Shown: positions 8,565 to 16,159, numbered from the stretch's first letter. The stretch: DNA of 29,605 nucleotides from Sporosarcina sp. (GCA_029263945.1 JARIDM010000004.1:1-29605), one strand, 5' to 3'. The notes: generated from the sequence alone by a model not told the origin. Numbers and translations: made by a program.

Positions 8565-8581
8565 TGATAGTTTAACTATCA
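8565..8581. promoter_or_regulatory. Candidate TetR operator 2: TGATAGT-TTA-ACTATCA
   Basis: A perfect 7-3-7 palindrome with arms identical to those of operator 1. It lies 10 bp downstream of the SDR gene 2 -10 box, in the divergent gap to the TetR gene, where it could also allow autoregulation. Confidence 0.72.
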
Positions 8582-8591
8582 CTTAAAGCTA

Positions 8592-8620
8592 ATTTTAATC
8601 GAATTGTGTAAAGATTGCAA
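8592..8620 (-). promoter_or_regulatory. Predicted σA promoter of SDR gene 2
   Basis: On the minus strand, TTGCAA (8620-8615), a 17-bp spacer and TAAAAT (8597-8592), followed by the palindrome. Confidence 0.6.
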
Positions 8621-8674
8621 AGAAAAGGATTTTATATAGCGTAGTGCGTTGCAAGAAATATGGAGGGGAAAGAA

Positions 8675-9318
8675 ATGCCTGAACAGAGTCTTCATGAACA
8701 GAAAAAAAACAGAAGATACAAGAGTATTATTCGAACAGCTGAATCGCTTTTCATACAACATGGTCTTGATGACGTGCAAATGCAGCACATTTCAGATGCG
8801 GAAGGAATAGGAATTGCCACGCTTTTTCGCTATTTCCCTAAAAAGGAAAAATTGGTTGTTGCAGTTGCTGTCTATAATTTAGAGCGTAACATTCCAGATT
8901 TTAAACGGTTGGTTGCTACAAATAAGCCTGCATACGAACGCTAGAAAACGTGCTGGATTACTTGTCAGGGGATGACACGGTAAAGTCTGAACGTTCATCA
9001 AAGTTTAGAGAAGCATTTGAAAGTAGTGCCTCTTTTGCAAAAGAACCTTTCGAAGATATTGAAGACTACATCGCTGTTCAGCAAAAAGTAGCGCAAATAT
9101 TTCTCTGTATTGTGGAAGATGGAAAAAAGGACGGTTCTATTCGACAGGATATCCCGATTAAAGAGACGCTCATTACAATCATTAACGCTTATGGTACTTT
9201 TGGAAATAACATCGTATTAAAATCTTCCATTTCTTATTTAGAAGAGGATATCGCACCTCATATTCAGCGAAAACTTCTAAAAGAAATGCTCCTGAGCTAT
9301 ATTCGTCCATTAAATTAA
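8675..9318 (+). pseudogene. TetR/AcrR-family regulator, frameshifted
   Basis: This would be a repressor of about 214 residues. The first part (8675-8944, 89 residues) contains the TetR N-terminal HTH, ending in GIATLFRYFPKKEKL, and stops at TAG after KPAYER. The ligand-binding part continues in another frame from about 8938 (LENVLDYLSGD) to 9318. Inserting one base after position 8939 or 8940 would read ...YERLENVLDYL..., so a single-nucleotide deletion explains the break. The start is the ATG at 8675 behind GGAGGGG; an upstream ATG at 8660 overlaps that ribosome site. The divergent SDR gene and the two palindromes suggest it once repressed the SDR pair. A sequencing error is possible; if the break is real, the 89-residue product lacks the dimer and ligand domain. 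Confidence 0.82.
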
Positions 9319-9325
9319 GAACTAA

Positions 9326-9376
9326 AAAGAAACCTCCACATCCAACAGTTTATATTGGATGTGGGGGTTTCTTCTA
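9326..9376. terminator. Bidirectional terminator after the TetR gene
   Basis: Arms of 16 bp (9330-9345 and 9355-9370), starting AAACCTCC and ending GGGGGTTT, contain one mismatch. Flanking A and T tracts are present. Confidence 0.85.
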
Positions 9377-9384
9377 TGCAACGC

Positions 9385-9468
9385 AATCCATTTTCAAAAT
9401 AGGATTGAACCGTTTCCGAACAATATGTTGTGTCTTCGTCGCAAAATAAGGTCATTTAGAAATGGATT
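9385..9468 (-). repeat. Shortened, inverted copy of the palindromic repeat
   Basis: The segment 9404-9455 is the reverse complement of about half of the full repeat: it shares GAACCGTTTCCGAACAATATG and TCGCAAAATAAGGTCATT-like blocks with copy 3 read backwards. About 38 bp of the other half are missing. Its ends, AATCCATTTT (9385-9394) and GAAATGGATT (9459-9468), differ from the usual ends but still pair with each other. It lies just beyond the 3' end of the phnA-like gene. Confidence 0.75.
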
Positions 9469-9471
9469 CAA

Positions 9472-9813
9472 CTATAGCTTTTTTACAAACTCAGTTTTAA
9501 GTTCCATAGCCCCAATGCCGTCAATCTTACAGTTAATGTCATGATCTTCATCAACAAGTTGGATGTTCTTTACTTTGGTTCCTTTTTTCACAACTGTTGA
9601 ACTCCCTTTTACCTTAAGGTCTTTGATGACCGTAACTGAATCTCCATCGACAAGAATATTCCCGTTAGCGTCTTTATAAACCTTTTCTACTTCCGCACTT
9701 TCGTTTTCAGATTCAAGTGTCCATTCATGTGCACATTCAGGGCAAACGAAAAGATTTCCGTCTTCATATGTATATTCCGAATTACATTTTGGGCAATTTG
9801 GTAGCTTGTTCAT
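9472..9813 (-). CDS. PhnA/YjdM-family zinc-ribbon protein
   Basis: Small cytoplasmic protein of the PhnA (YjdM) family, historically linked to alkylphosphonate uptake but of uncertain function. The 113-residue product begins with a zinc ribbon, CPKC (C7, C10) and CPEC (C24, C27), then the conserved PhnA domain with VYKDANGNILVDGDSV, VIKDLKVKG and a C-terminal DGIGAMELKTEFVKK block. The frame is open 20 codons further upstream, but GGAGGG lies just before the ATG at 9813 and MNKLPNCPKC is the typical family start. No other phosphonate genes are nearby and it appears to be a single-gene unit. Confidence 0.9.
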   Translation of the reverse strand: MNKLPNCPKCNSEYTYEDGNLFVCPECAHEWTLESENESAEVEKVYKDANGNILVDGDSVTVIKDLKVKGSSTVVKKGTKVKNIQLVDEDHDINCKIDGIGAMELKTEFVKKL

Positions 9814-10076
9814 AATGTGATTCCCTCCATTGTTATAAGTTCCTTCATTAATAGTACTTGTATATCGTTTCATAATTCCTTTAAATTGGCAACTTTATAA
9901 GACGAAATGTGCATTCCAACGTATTGAAAAGTGCAATGTTTCGGAGGTTTCGAAGTTTACCATATCGCGTTCCTATCGAATGTCTCTTTAAGCGCTTGTG
10001 AATTGAGCGGTAACAAAGGGAAGTCAACCGTATGACACATAGTTGAAACAATTACAAAAAAGATATTTCTAAATAC

Positions 10077-10105
10077 TTGAAATGTAAGCGTTATCGGTGT
10101 ATATT
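10077..10105 (+). promoter_or_regulatory. Predicted σA promoter of the tagatose operon
   Basis: TTGAAA (10077-10082), a 17-bp spacer and TATATT (10100-10105) lie upstream of the DeoR gene. The rest of the 300-bp gap (9814-10165) shows no gene; an AAGCGCTTGTG block at about 9991 is a weak cre-like second site. Confidence 0.7.
10083..10096 (+). promoter_or_regulatory. cre-like site (CcpA box) inside the promoter spacer
   Basis: TGTAAGCGTTATCG matches the Bacillus cre pattern TGNAANCGNWNNCW at all but the last position. It sits between the -35 and -10 boxes, a position expected to give glucose repression by CcpA. Confidence 0.65.
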
Positions 10106-10124
10106 AACATTAAGAAACAAAATA

Positions 10125-10144
10125 GAACATTTTCGAACATTTAA
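10125..10144 (+). promoter_or_regulatory. Candidate DeoR-family operator: tandem GAACATTT repeats
   Basis: GAACATTTTC (10125-10134) is followed at once by GAACATTTAA (10135-10144): two direct repeats one helical turn apart, about 20 bp downstream of the -10 box. Direct repeats near the start point are common for DeoR-family repressors. The assignment is inference. Confidence 0.5.
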
Positions 10145-10165
10145 TACTGAACGGGGGGATTCATT

Positions 10166-10915
10166 CTGAGGGAAGAACGTTATAAGAAAGTCCTCAAGTT
10201 AATAGAGGAGAACAATTATGTAAAGGTCTCTGAAGCAGCAAAAATGCTTAATGTAACTGAAATGACCATCCGCAGAGATTTAGATGTACTCGAAAAAGAT
10301 GGTTTTGTTGAAAGAATACACGGTGGGGCGAAGAAAAAAGAAACAACAAAGTATACCGAGCTCTCCCATAAGGAAAAGAAAACTTTAAATGTGGACTTGA
10401 AAAAGCAAATTGCAAAAAAAGCAGCAGCGTTAATTCAAGAGAATGAAGCTGTTTATATCGGTCCAGGAACGACGAATGAATTCATTTATGATTATCTCGA
10501 AGTGAATTCAGCAAATATTATCACCAACTCTATTTCAATATTCAACCGCTTTCAATATGACGAACGTTTTGAATTGGTGCTTATTGGTGGGAGGTTAAGA
10601 GAAAGAACAGGTACCTTTGTTGGTTACCTGGCAAATAGTTGGATTAAAGACATTAAAGTACAAAAAGCGTTTATCGGGACCAACGGCATTAACTTTGACC
10701 AAGTGACGACTGCAGATGAAGAGGAGTTGGCGATACAACAAATTATACTCGCTAACTCACAAGAAAAGTATATCGTCGCAGATAGTACAAAGTTTGGAGT
10801 GGAAGCCTTTCAAGTGGTCACGACCGTTCAAGAGATTCAAGGAATTATAACGGATACAAGCGTTTCACAAGAAGTAGAAGCTTACTATAAGAACAAGTGC
10901 AAGATCATTAAATAA
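10166..10915 (+). CDS. DeoR-family repressor (LacR/FruR type), non-canonical start
   Basis: Transcriptional repressor of the downstream lac/gat genes, probably released by a sugar phosphate. It has an N-terminal winged HTH (REERYKKVLKLIEENNYVKVSEAAKMLNVTEMTIRRDLDVLEKDG, given here by its positions 2 to about 46) and a C-terminal DeoRC sugar-phosphate sensor with TNS, LIGGRLRERTGTFVG and ADSTKFG. No in-frame ATG, GTG or TTG precedes the HTH: stops lie at 10142 and 10148. Translation must start at CTG 10166 or ATT 10163 behind GGGGGGA. The first ATG, at 10244, would remove half of the HTH. CTG gives better ribosome spacing, whereas ATT would give the family-like start ML. The length of 249 fits the family. 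Confidence 0.82.
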   Translation: MREERYKKVLKLIEENNYVKVSEAAKMLNVTEMTIRRDLDVLEKDGFVERIHGGAKKKETTKYTELSHKEKKTLNVDLKKQIAKKAAALIQENEAVYIGPGTTNEFIYDYLEVNSANIITNSISIFNRFQYDERFELVLIGGRLRERTGTFVGYLANSWIKDIKVQKAFIGTNGINFDQVTTADEEELAIQQIILANSQEKYIVADSTKFGVEAFQVVTTVQEIQGIITDTSVSQEVEAYYKNKCKIIK

Positions 10916-10941
10916 ACACAAATACACAGGAGGTATGAAAA

Positions 10942-11370
10942 ATGAAAGTAGTAATGAGCAGTGATACGTATGGTTTTGAATTGAAAGAATACCTGAAAAA
11001 GAATCTTATTTCTTTAGGGCATGAGGTACTAGATGAAACACCAAAAAATGATCATGATTTCGTGGACGCAGCAACAAAAGTAGCAGAGGCGATTTTAGCA
11101 GAAAAAGCTGACCGAGGCATCATCATTGACGAGCACGGAGTTGGGTCATTTATGACAGCCAATAAATTCAAAGGCATTATTTGTGCAAACGTAACGGACG
11201 AGCACTCAGCAATGATGACACGCGGACACAATAGTACGAAAATCATCACAATAGGTGCTGGCATTGTAGGGAAGACGTTAGCAAATGAAATGTGTAAAAC
11301 GTTCGTTGAAAGCGAATATGACGGCGGTAGACACCAAATTAGAATAGATATGTTAAATAAAATGGTTTAA
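10942..11370 (+). CDS. lacA: Galactose-6-phosphate isomerase subunit LacA
   Basis: Subunit A of the heteromeric aldose-ketose isomerase that turns D-galactose-6-phosphate into D-tagatose-6-phosphate; a member of the RpiB/LacA/LacB family. The 142-residue product shows the LacA-specific blocks DRGIIIDEHGVGSFM, MMTRGHNSTKIITIGAGIVG and the C-terminal YDGGRHQIRIDMLNKM. AGGAGG precedes the ATG. It is the first structural gene after the repressor and lies 15 bp before lacB, as expected for subunits of one enzyme. Confidence 0.95.
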   Translation: MKVVMSSDTYGFELKEYLKKNLISLGHEVLDETPKNDHDFVDAATKVAEAILAEKADRGIIIDEHGVGSFMTANKFKGIICANVTDEHSAMMTRGHNSTKIITIGAGIVGKTLANEMCKTFVESEYDGGRHQIRIDMLNKMV

Positions 11371-11385
11371 GGAGAGGGAAAAGAT

Positions 11386-11904
11386 ATGAAAATTTCAATT
11401 GGTTGTGACCATATTGTCACTGAGATAAAAGACAACGTTGTAAAGTATTTACAAGATAAAGGCCATGAAGTAATCGACAATGGAACGTACGACAAAGTAC
11501 GTACACATTATCCGATTTACGGGAAGAAAACAGCAGCAAAAGTTGTCTCTGGTGAAGCGGATTTAGGGATTGTCATTTGTGGAACTGGCGTTGGAATTTC
11601 TGTAAGTTCTGACAAAGTAAAAGGAGCACGTACAGCACTTGTAGGAAATGTTGAAAGTGCGAGATTTGCAAGAGAAACATTGAATGCCAACATCCTTGGG
11701 ATGGGTGGACGTATTACAGGTGCAGGCCTAATGGAAAATATCATTGATGTATTTTTAGCAACAGCGTACAAAAAAACTGAAGAAAATGAACGTTTAATTG
11801 CAAAAATCGATGCGATTGCGATCGATGCAGCGCAAGTGAAAGATGAGCATCTATTCGATGAGTTTATCGAGAAATGGGACCAAGGCGGATACCCAGCAGA
11901 ATAA
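11386..11904 (+). CDS. lacB: Galactose-6-phosphate isomerase subunit LacB
   Basis: Catalytic partner of LacA in the galactose-6-P to tagatose-6-P step. The 172-residue product has the LacB start with GCDHI (6-10), the RpiB-type active-site segment VICGTGVGI with C65, and the conserved ESARFARETLNANILGMGGR region. The C-terminal FIEKWDQGGY is typical of LacB. GGAGAGGG precedes the ATG. Having both subunits argues that galactose-6-phosphate, not only galactitol or tagatose phosphate, enters this pathway. Confidence 0.95.
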   Translation: MKISIGCDHIVTEIKDNVVKYLQDKGHEVIDNGTYDKVRTHYPIYGKKTAAKVVSGEADLGIVICGTGVGISVSSDKVKGARTALVGNVESARFARETLNANILGMGGRITGAGLMENIIDVFLATAYKKTEENERLIAKIDAIAIDAAQVKDEHLFDEFIEKWDQGGYPAE

Positions 11905-11928
11905 TCTACTCAACTAGGAGGTATGGAG

Positions 11929-12423
11929 ATGGAAGGACTTGCATCATTGTTCAGTGAGGACTTAGTGTTCATTGAAAATGCGAAAACACAAGAAGAGATT
12001 TTCACGACAATAGGAAAGCGTTTACTTAATAGAGGAATTGTGAACGAAGGCTTTACTGAAGCGATTATGGAGCGAGAAGAAAATTATCCGACTGGCCTTG
12101 ATCTAAGACCTGTCAGCGATGAAATACCAAGCGCTGCGATTCCGCATACTGAAGTTGAATATTGCAATAGTAAACATGTTGTATTCGTAAAGCTTAACAA
12201 TGAAATTAAATTTAAAAACATGATCTCGCCGGACAATGAGATTCTCGTGAAGTATTTATTTATGATTATTAATAACGATGCGGACAATCAGACGAATGTG
12301 CTCTCGGGTTTAATGTCATTTATGACCAATGTCGAGCGAATGAAAGAACTAGAAACACTGACAAATGAAAAAGAAATTTATGAATTTTTATACCAAACTA
12401 CAATGGAAAAAGGAGAGAATTAA
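11929..12423 (+). CDS. gatA: PTS EIIA component, galactitol/galactose type (GatA)
   Basis: Cytoplasmic phosphocarrier that passes phosphate from HPr to GatB. The 164-residue PTS_EIIA_2 domain protein has its active histidine in AAIPHTE (H73). The frame also has an ATG at 11923, but that codon directly follows AGGAGG (11916-11921); the ATG at 11929 has proper spacing. It is the first of the three separate PTS subunit genes gatA, gatB and gatC. The gatB ATG follows this stop codon after 1 base, suggesting translational coupling. Confidence 0.9.
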   Translation: MEGLASLFSEDLVFIENAKTQEEIFTTIGKRLLNRGIVNEGFTEAIMEREENYPTGLDLRPVSDEIPSAAIPHTEVEYCNSKHVVFVKLNNEIKFKNMISPDNEILVKYLFMIINNDADNQTNVLSGLMSFMTNVERMKELETLTNEKEIYEFLYQTTMEKGEN

Positions 12424-12424
12424 G

Positions 12425-12727
12425 ATGATTAAAATTTTAGCAGCGTGTGGCGCAGGGATTAACTCAAGTTTTCAAATTAAAACAGGTATTGAAGAAGAAA
12501 TGAAAAACCGTGGTCTTCAGGTTGAAGTGGATGCTGTCGTAATTAAAGACATTACACAGGAGATGATGTCCAAGTATGATATTTTTGCACCAATCACAAA
12601 ACCAAAGTTCTCATTTAAAATCGAAATACCAATGGTAGAAGCTGGCCCAATCTTGTATCGTATTCCAGCAATGTCTGCACCTGTCTTTGATGAGTTAGAG
12701 AAGATTATTAAAGGACTCCAAAAATAA
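12425..12727 (+). CDS. gatB: PTS EIIB component, galactitol/galactose type (GatB)
   Basis: Cytoplasmic EIIB that phosphorylates the incoming sugar at the GatC permease. The 100-residue product begins IKILAACGAGINSS, with the phosphorylated cysteine at C8 in the typical P-loop of Lac/Gat EIIB. The AAGGAGAG ribosome site lies inside the end of gatA. The frame extends 20 codons upstream into gatA, which I reject because of the ribosome site and the family start. Confidence 0.92.
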   Translation: MIKILAACGAGINSSFQIKTGIEEEMKNRGLQVEVDAVVIKDITQEMMSKYDIFAPITKPKFSFKIEIPMVEAGPILYRIPAMSAPVFDELEKIIKGLQK

Positions 12728-12759
12728 GCCGAGAGCCAAAGAAAAGAGTGGGGTAAAAG

Positions 12760-14190
12760 ATGAATACGATTATAGAAGTTGCAAATAAAATTTTCGCACC
12801 GCTAATTAACTTAGGGGCACCTGCAATGATGTTTATTGTCTTGACATTATTTGCAGTCCTCATGCGCGTCAAGTTAAGCAAAGCCATTCAAGGTGGTTTA
12901 ATGCTTGCGATTGCTTTAACGGGTATGGGTGCAATCATTGATATCTTAACAGGTAGCTTTGCGCCAGCACTACAAGACTTTGTTAAATCTACGGGCATTG
13001 AGTTAGCCATTACAGACGTTGGTTGGGCGCCACTCGCAACAATTACTTGGGGGTCTGCCTTCACGCTATACTTCTTATTTATTATGGTCGTTATCAATAT
13101 TGTCATGCTTATGATAAATAAGACGGACACTTTAGATGTTGATATCTTCAACATTTGGCATGTGTCGATCATCGGGCTAATCGTTATGTATTATTCAAAC
13201 AACTTATTACTCGCAACACTGCTTGTTAGTTTCCTCGGCGTATTGAAATTTATCAACGCAGATTTAATGAAGCCAACATTTAATGACTTGTTAGAGACAC
13301 CTAAATCTAACCCAACAACGACAACACATTTAAACTTCTTATTGAACCCAGTGATTATGGTGTTTGATAAACTGTTTGATAAGTTTTTACCAATCATTGA
13401 TAAGTATGACTTTGATGCAGCGACATTGAACGAAAAAATCGGATTCTGGGGAAGTAAGTTTGCGATTGGTATTTATCTAGGTGCCTTTATCGGTATTCTA
13501 GGTCAACAAGCACCACAAGCAATCTTCACACTCGCCTTTATCGGTGGTGTTTCGCTAGAGCTCTTCTCTCTCATCGGGAAGTGGTTTATTGCAGCAGTAG
13601 AACCTTTATCTCAAGGGATTACAAACTTCATGAGTAAGCGTCTACAAGGTAGAACATTCAATATCGGGATTGACTGGCCATTCCTTGCTTCAAGAGCTGA
13701 AATGTGGGCAGCAGCAAACGTAATTGCACCAATCATGTTAGTAATGGCTTTGTTCTTACCAGGAAACGGAATTCTTCCTTTAGGTGGTATTATCGCAATT
13801 GGTTTAACACCAGCACTACTTGTTGTCACACGCGGTAAAATCTTACGTATGATTATTATTGGTACATTAATGGTTCCGATCTTCTTATGGTCAGGAACAG
13901 CCATTGCACCATTCGTTACAAACACAGCTAAATCAGTAGGTGCTTTCCCTACGACACTTTCTAGTGATGTGATGATTACACACTCTACATTAGAAGGTCC
14001 GGTAGAAAAATTCCTTGCGATTTCTGTTGGTAAAATGGGCGAAAACTTCACGGTTCAAACAGTCTTAACAACAGTAGGCATTTTTGCAGCTTACACATTA
14101 CTCTTCATCTGGTATGCAAGACAAATGAAGAAGCGTAACAAAAAGTACGAAGAAGACGAAGAAGCAGCAGAAGCTTTAGAAAACCTTTAA
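12760..14190 (+). CDS. gatC: PTS EIIC component, galactitol/galactose permease (GatC)
   Basis: Integral membrane permease of the Gat-type PTS, 476 residues with about 10-12 hydrophobic segments and a charged C-terminal tail rich in Lys and Glu (KKRNKKYEEDEEAAEAL). It has the family blocks NIWHVSIIGLIVMYYSNN and GFWGSKFAIGIYLGAFIGILG. Gat-type permeases of this kind are reported to carry galactose in streptococci and lactobacilli. With lacAB in the operon and no gatD, galactose taken up as galactose-6-P is the most likely substrate; galactitol or tagatose remain possible. Confidence 0.9.
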   Translation: MNTIIEVANKIFAPLINLGAPAMMFIVLTLFAVLMRVKLSKAIQGGLMLAIALTGMGAIIDILTGSFAPALQDFVKSTGIELAITDVGWAPLATITWGSAFTLYFLFIMVVINIVMLMINKTDTLDVDIFNIWHVSIIGLIVMYYSNNLLLATLLVSFLGVLKFINADLMKPTFNDLLETPKSNPTTTTHLNFLLNPVIMVFDKLFDKFLPIIDKYDFDAATLNEKIGFWGSKFAIGIYLGAFIGILGQQAPQAIFTLAFIGGVSLELFSLIGKWFIAAVEPLSQGITNFMSKRLQGRTFNIGIDWPFLASRAEMWAAANVIAPIMLVMALFLPGNGILPLGGIIAIGLTPALLVVTRGKILRMIIIGTLMVPIFLWSGTAIAPFVTNTAKSVGAFPTTLSSDVMITHSTLEGPVEKFLAISVGKMGENFTVQTVLTTVGIFAAYTLLFIWYARQMKKRNKKYEEDEEAAEALENL

Positions 14191-14201
14191 TTACAGGATT
14201 G

Positions 14202-14252
14202 GTCGATTTCATAACCGGATTTTATGGCTACATGACCGTATATGAGATCGAC
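14202..14252 (+). promoter_or_regulatory. Hairpin in the gatC-gatY gap
   Basis: GTCGATTTCAT at the left end pairs with ATGAGATCGAC at the right, with one G-U. No T-run follows, so it is not a classical terminator. It could be an RNA stability or processing element that sets expression of the enzymes relative to the permease. Confidence 0.4.
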
Positions 14253-14282
14253 ACAGATGAATAAATAGGAGGAATAATCATT

Positions 14283-15140
14283 ATGGGACAATTACAAAAC
14301 TCGAAAGATATGTTAATTAAAGCTAGAAAAGAAGGCTATGCGGTACCGGCATTTAACATTCACAACCTAGAAACAATTCATACGGTTATTGAAGCAGCAG
14401 TAGAACTCAAATCACCTGTAATTTTAGCAGCAACACCAGGTACAATGGATTACTCGGGACGTGCTTATATCCAAGCGATTGCTGAAGTTGCAGCAAGAGA
14501 AAATGACATTCCAATTGCGCTCCATTTAGATCATCACGAAACACTTGAAACAATTGAAGAGTCTTTAAAGCTTGGCACAAAGTCTGTCATGATTGACGGT
14601 TCGTTCGGTTCGTTTGAAGACAATATCGCACTGACTAAAAAAGTAGTAGATATGGCTAAAAAGTACGACGGAGCGGTTGAAGCAGAACTTGGAAAACTTG
14701 TGGGGCAGGAAGATGATTTAGTTGTCGACGCGGCTGATGGGGCTTATACAGATCCAGATACAGTTGTTGAATTTATTGAGCGTACTGGCGTAGATACTTT
14801 AGCAGTCGCAATTGGAACTGGACATGGTGTTTATGAATCTGAACCAAAATTAGACTTTGATCGTCTCGAAAAAATTAAAAACTTAATTGACATTCCTATT
14901 ATTTTACATGGTGCTTCTGGAATCTCACAAGAAGATGTACGTAAATGTATTTCACTAGGTTGTGCAAAAGTAAACATCTCAACAGAACTAAAGATTCCGT
15001 TTTCAGATGCACTTCGTAAAGTGCTTGTAGAAAATCCAAATGAAACAGATATGAGAAAATACATGGGTCCAGCGAAAGACAAAATGAAAGAAGTTGTCAT
15101 CGAAAAGATTAAAATGTGTATGAGTGACGGAAAAGCATAA
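14283..15140 (+). CDS. gatY: Class II tagatose-1,6-bisphosphate aldolase (GatY/KbaY type)
   Basis: Zinc-dependent aldolase splitting tagatose-1,6-bisphosphate into dihydroxyacetone phosphate and glyceraldehyde-3-phosphate, the last step of the pathway. The 285-residue protein has the class II signature LHLDHHE (D83 catalytic, H84 metal), H181 in AIGTGHGVY and H209 in ILHGASG, the three zinc-ligand histidines. It is a class II GatY/KbaY-type enzyme where lactic acid bacteria use the unrelated class I LacD. No GatZ/KbaZ partner gene is present. A fructose-bisphosphate aldolase role cannot be excluded from sequence, but the operon supports tagatose. AGGAGG precedes the ATG. Confidence 0.9.
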   Translation: MGQLQNSKDMLIKARKEGYAVPAFNIHNLETIHTVIEAAVELKSPVILAATPGTMDYSGRAYIQAIAEVAARENDIPIALHLDHHETLETIEESLKLGTKSVMIDGSFGSFEDNIALTKKVVDMAKKYDGAVEAELGKLVGQEDDLVVDAADGAYTDPDTVVEFIERTGVDTLAVAIGTGHGVYESEPKLDFDRLEKIKNLIDIPIILHGASGISQEDVRKCISLGCAKVNISTELKIPFSDALRKVLVENPNETDMRKYMGPAKDKMKEVVIEKIKMCMSDGKA

Positions 15141-15159
15141 GTTAAGGTAAAACAGAAAG

Positions 15160-15197
15160 AGTCACTGGAAAAGTCTAAGCGGATTTTTTCAGTGGCT
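15160..15197 (+). terminator. Terminator-like hairpin between gatY and lacC
   Basis: AGTCACTGGAAAAGTC (15160-15175) pairs with GATTTTTTCAGTGGCT (15182-15197) over 16 bp with three G-U pairs and a 6-nt loop. Only a weak TCTATT follows. It may act as a partial terminator or attenuator inside the operon. Confidence 0.5.
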
Positions 15198-15226
15198 TCT
15201 ATTATCGTTAAGGATGGTGGACCAAT

Positions 15227-16159
15227 ATGATTTTAACAGTAACTTTAAATCCTTCTGTAGACATTAGTTACAAGATGGATTATTTGAAGTTGGACACAGT
15301 GAATCGTGTAGTGGATATCTCGAAAACAGCAGGTGGAAAAGGTTTAAACGTAACGAGAGTCCTACGTCAATTAGGAGAAGAAACAGCTGCCACAGGTTTT
15401 ATTGGGGGGAGCTTAGGTAATTTTATTCGGGAGCAAATGACAATTTCCGAAGTACATGACCATTTTGTTGAGGTATCAGGAGAAACGCGGAACTGTATCG
15501 CGGTGATTCATGATGGACATCAGACGGAAATTCTTGAAGCAGGACCAGAGATTAGCGACAGTGAAGCGTCTACATTTTTGGAGAAGTTCACCAACTCCAT
15601 AAAAACGGTTGACTACGTTACAATCTCAGGAAGTCAGCCGAAAGGGTTAGCGGCGGATTTCTATGTTCAGTTATTAGAAATTGCAGCCCAGAATGACACG
15701 CCTGTGTTGTTGGATACAAGTGGAAAATCACTAGAACTAGCGCTAAAGAGTGAGCATAAACCATTTTTGATAAAGCCGAACGTGGAAGAACTAGCTGATT
15801 TGTTTGATCACGAATTGACGACTGACGAGGAGATTATAGAAGCCTTGAAAGCGCCAATGTTTAAAGGGATTGAATGGATTGTCATTACGTTAGGTGTGGA
15901 TGGTGCACTTATTAAATACCAGGATGTTGTGTATCGCGTGCAAATTCCTAAAGTTAAAGCTGTCAATCCAGTAGGTTCAGGAGATTCCGTCATTGCTGGG
16001 TTCGCAACAGCGTTCTCACGTAAATTGCAAGGCGAGCAGTTAATGAAATTCGGTCTTGCAATGGGTGTGCTCAATGCGATGGAAGAGAAAACAGGATCAG
16101 TGAATCCAGAGAAGATTGACTGGTGTATTGAACAGATGAAAGTTACGAAAGTAAATTAA
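15227..16159 (+). CDS. lacC: Tagatose-6-phosphate kinase, PfkB family (LacC)
   Basis: ATP-dependent kinase making tagatose-1,6-bisphosphate from tagatose-6-phosphate. The 310-residue PfkB-family protein has the sugar-binding GGKGLN (36-41), the ATP-region TLGVDGALI, and the anion-hole/catalytic motif NPVGSGDS with catalytic D253. 1-phosphofructokinase (FruK) is the closest alternative and the two cannot be fully told apart by motif, but its place after lacAB, gatABC and gatY supports LacC. It closes the operon and is followed by a terminator. Confidence 0.88.
   Translation: MILTVTLNPSVDISYKMDYLKLDTVNRVVDISKTAGGKGLNVTRVLRQLGEETAATGFIGGSLGNFIREQMTISEVHDHFVEVSGETRNCIAVIHDGHQTEILEAGPEISDSEASTFLEKFTNSIKTVDYVTISGSQPKGLAADFYVQLLEIAAQNDTPVLLDTSGKSLELALKSEHKPFLIKPNVEELADLFDHELTTDEEIIEALKAPMFKGIEWIVITLGVDGALIKYQDVVYRVQIPKVKAVNPVGSGDSVIAGFATAFSRKLQGEQLMKFGLAMGVLNAMEEKTGSVNPEKIDWCIEQMKVTKVN

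Noticed and set aside
8950..9318. Independent gene starting at GTG 8950
   Set aside because: Its start lacks a ribosome site and its sequence continues the TetR ligand domain in another frame, so it is part of the broken gene.
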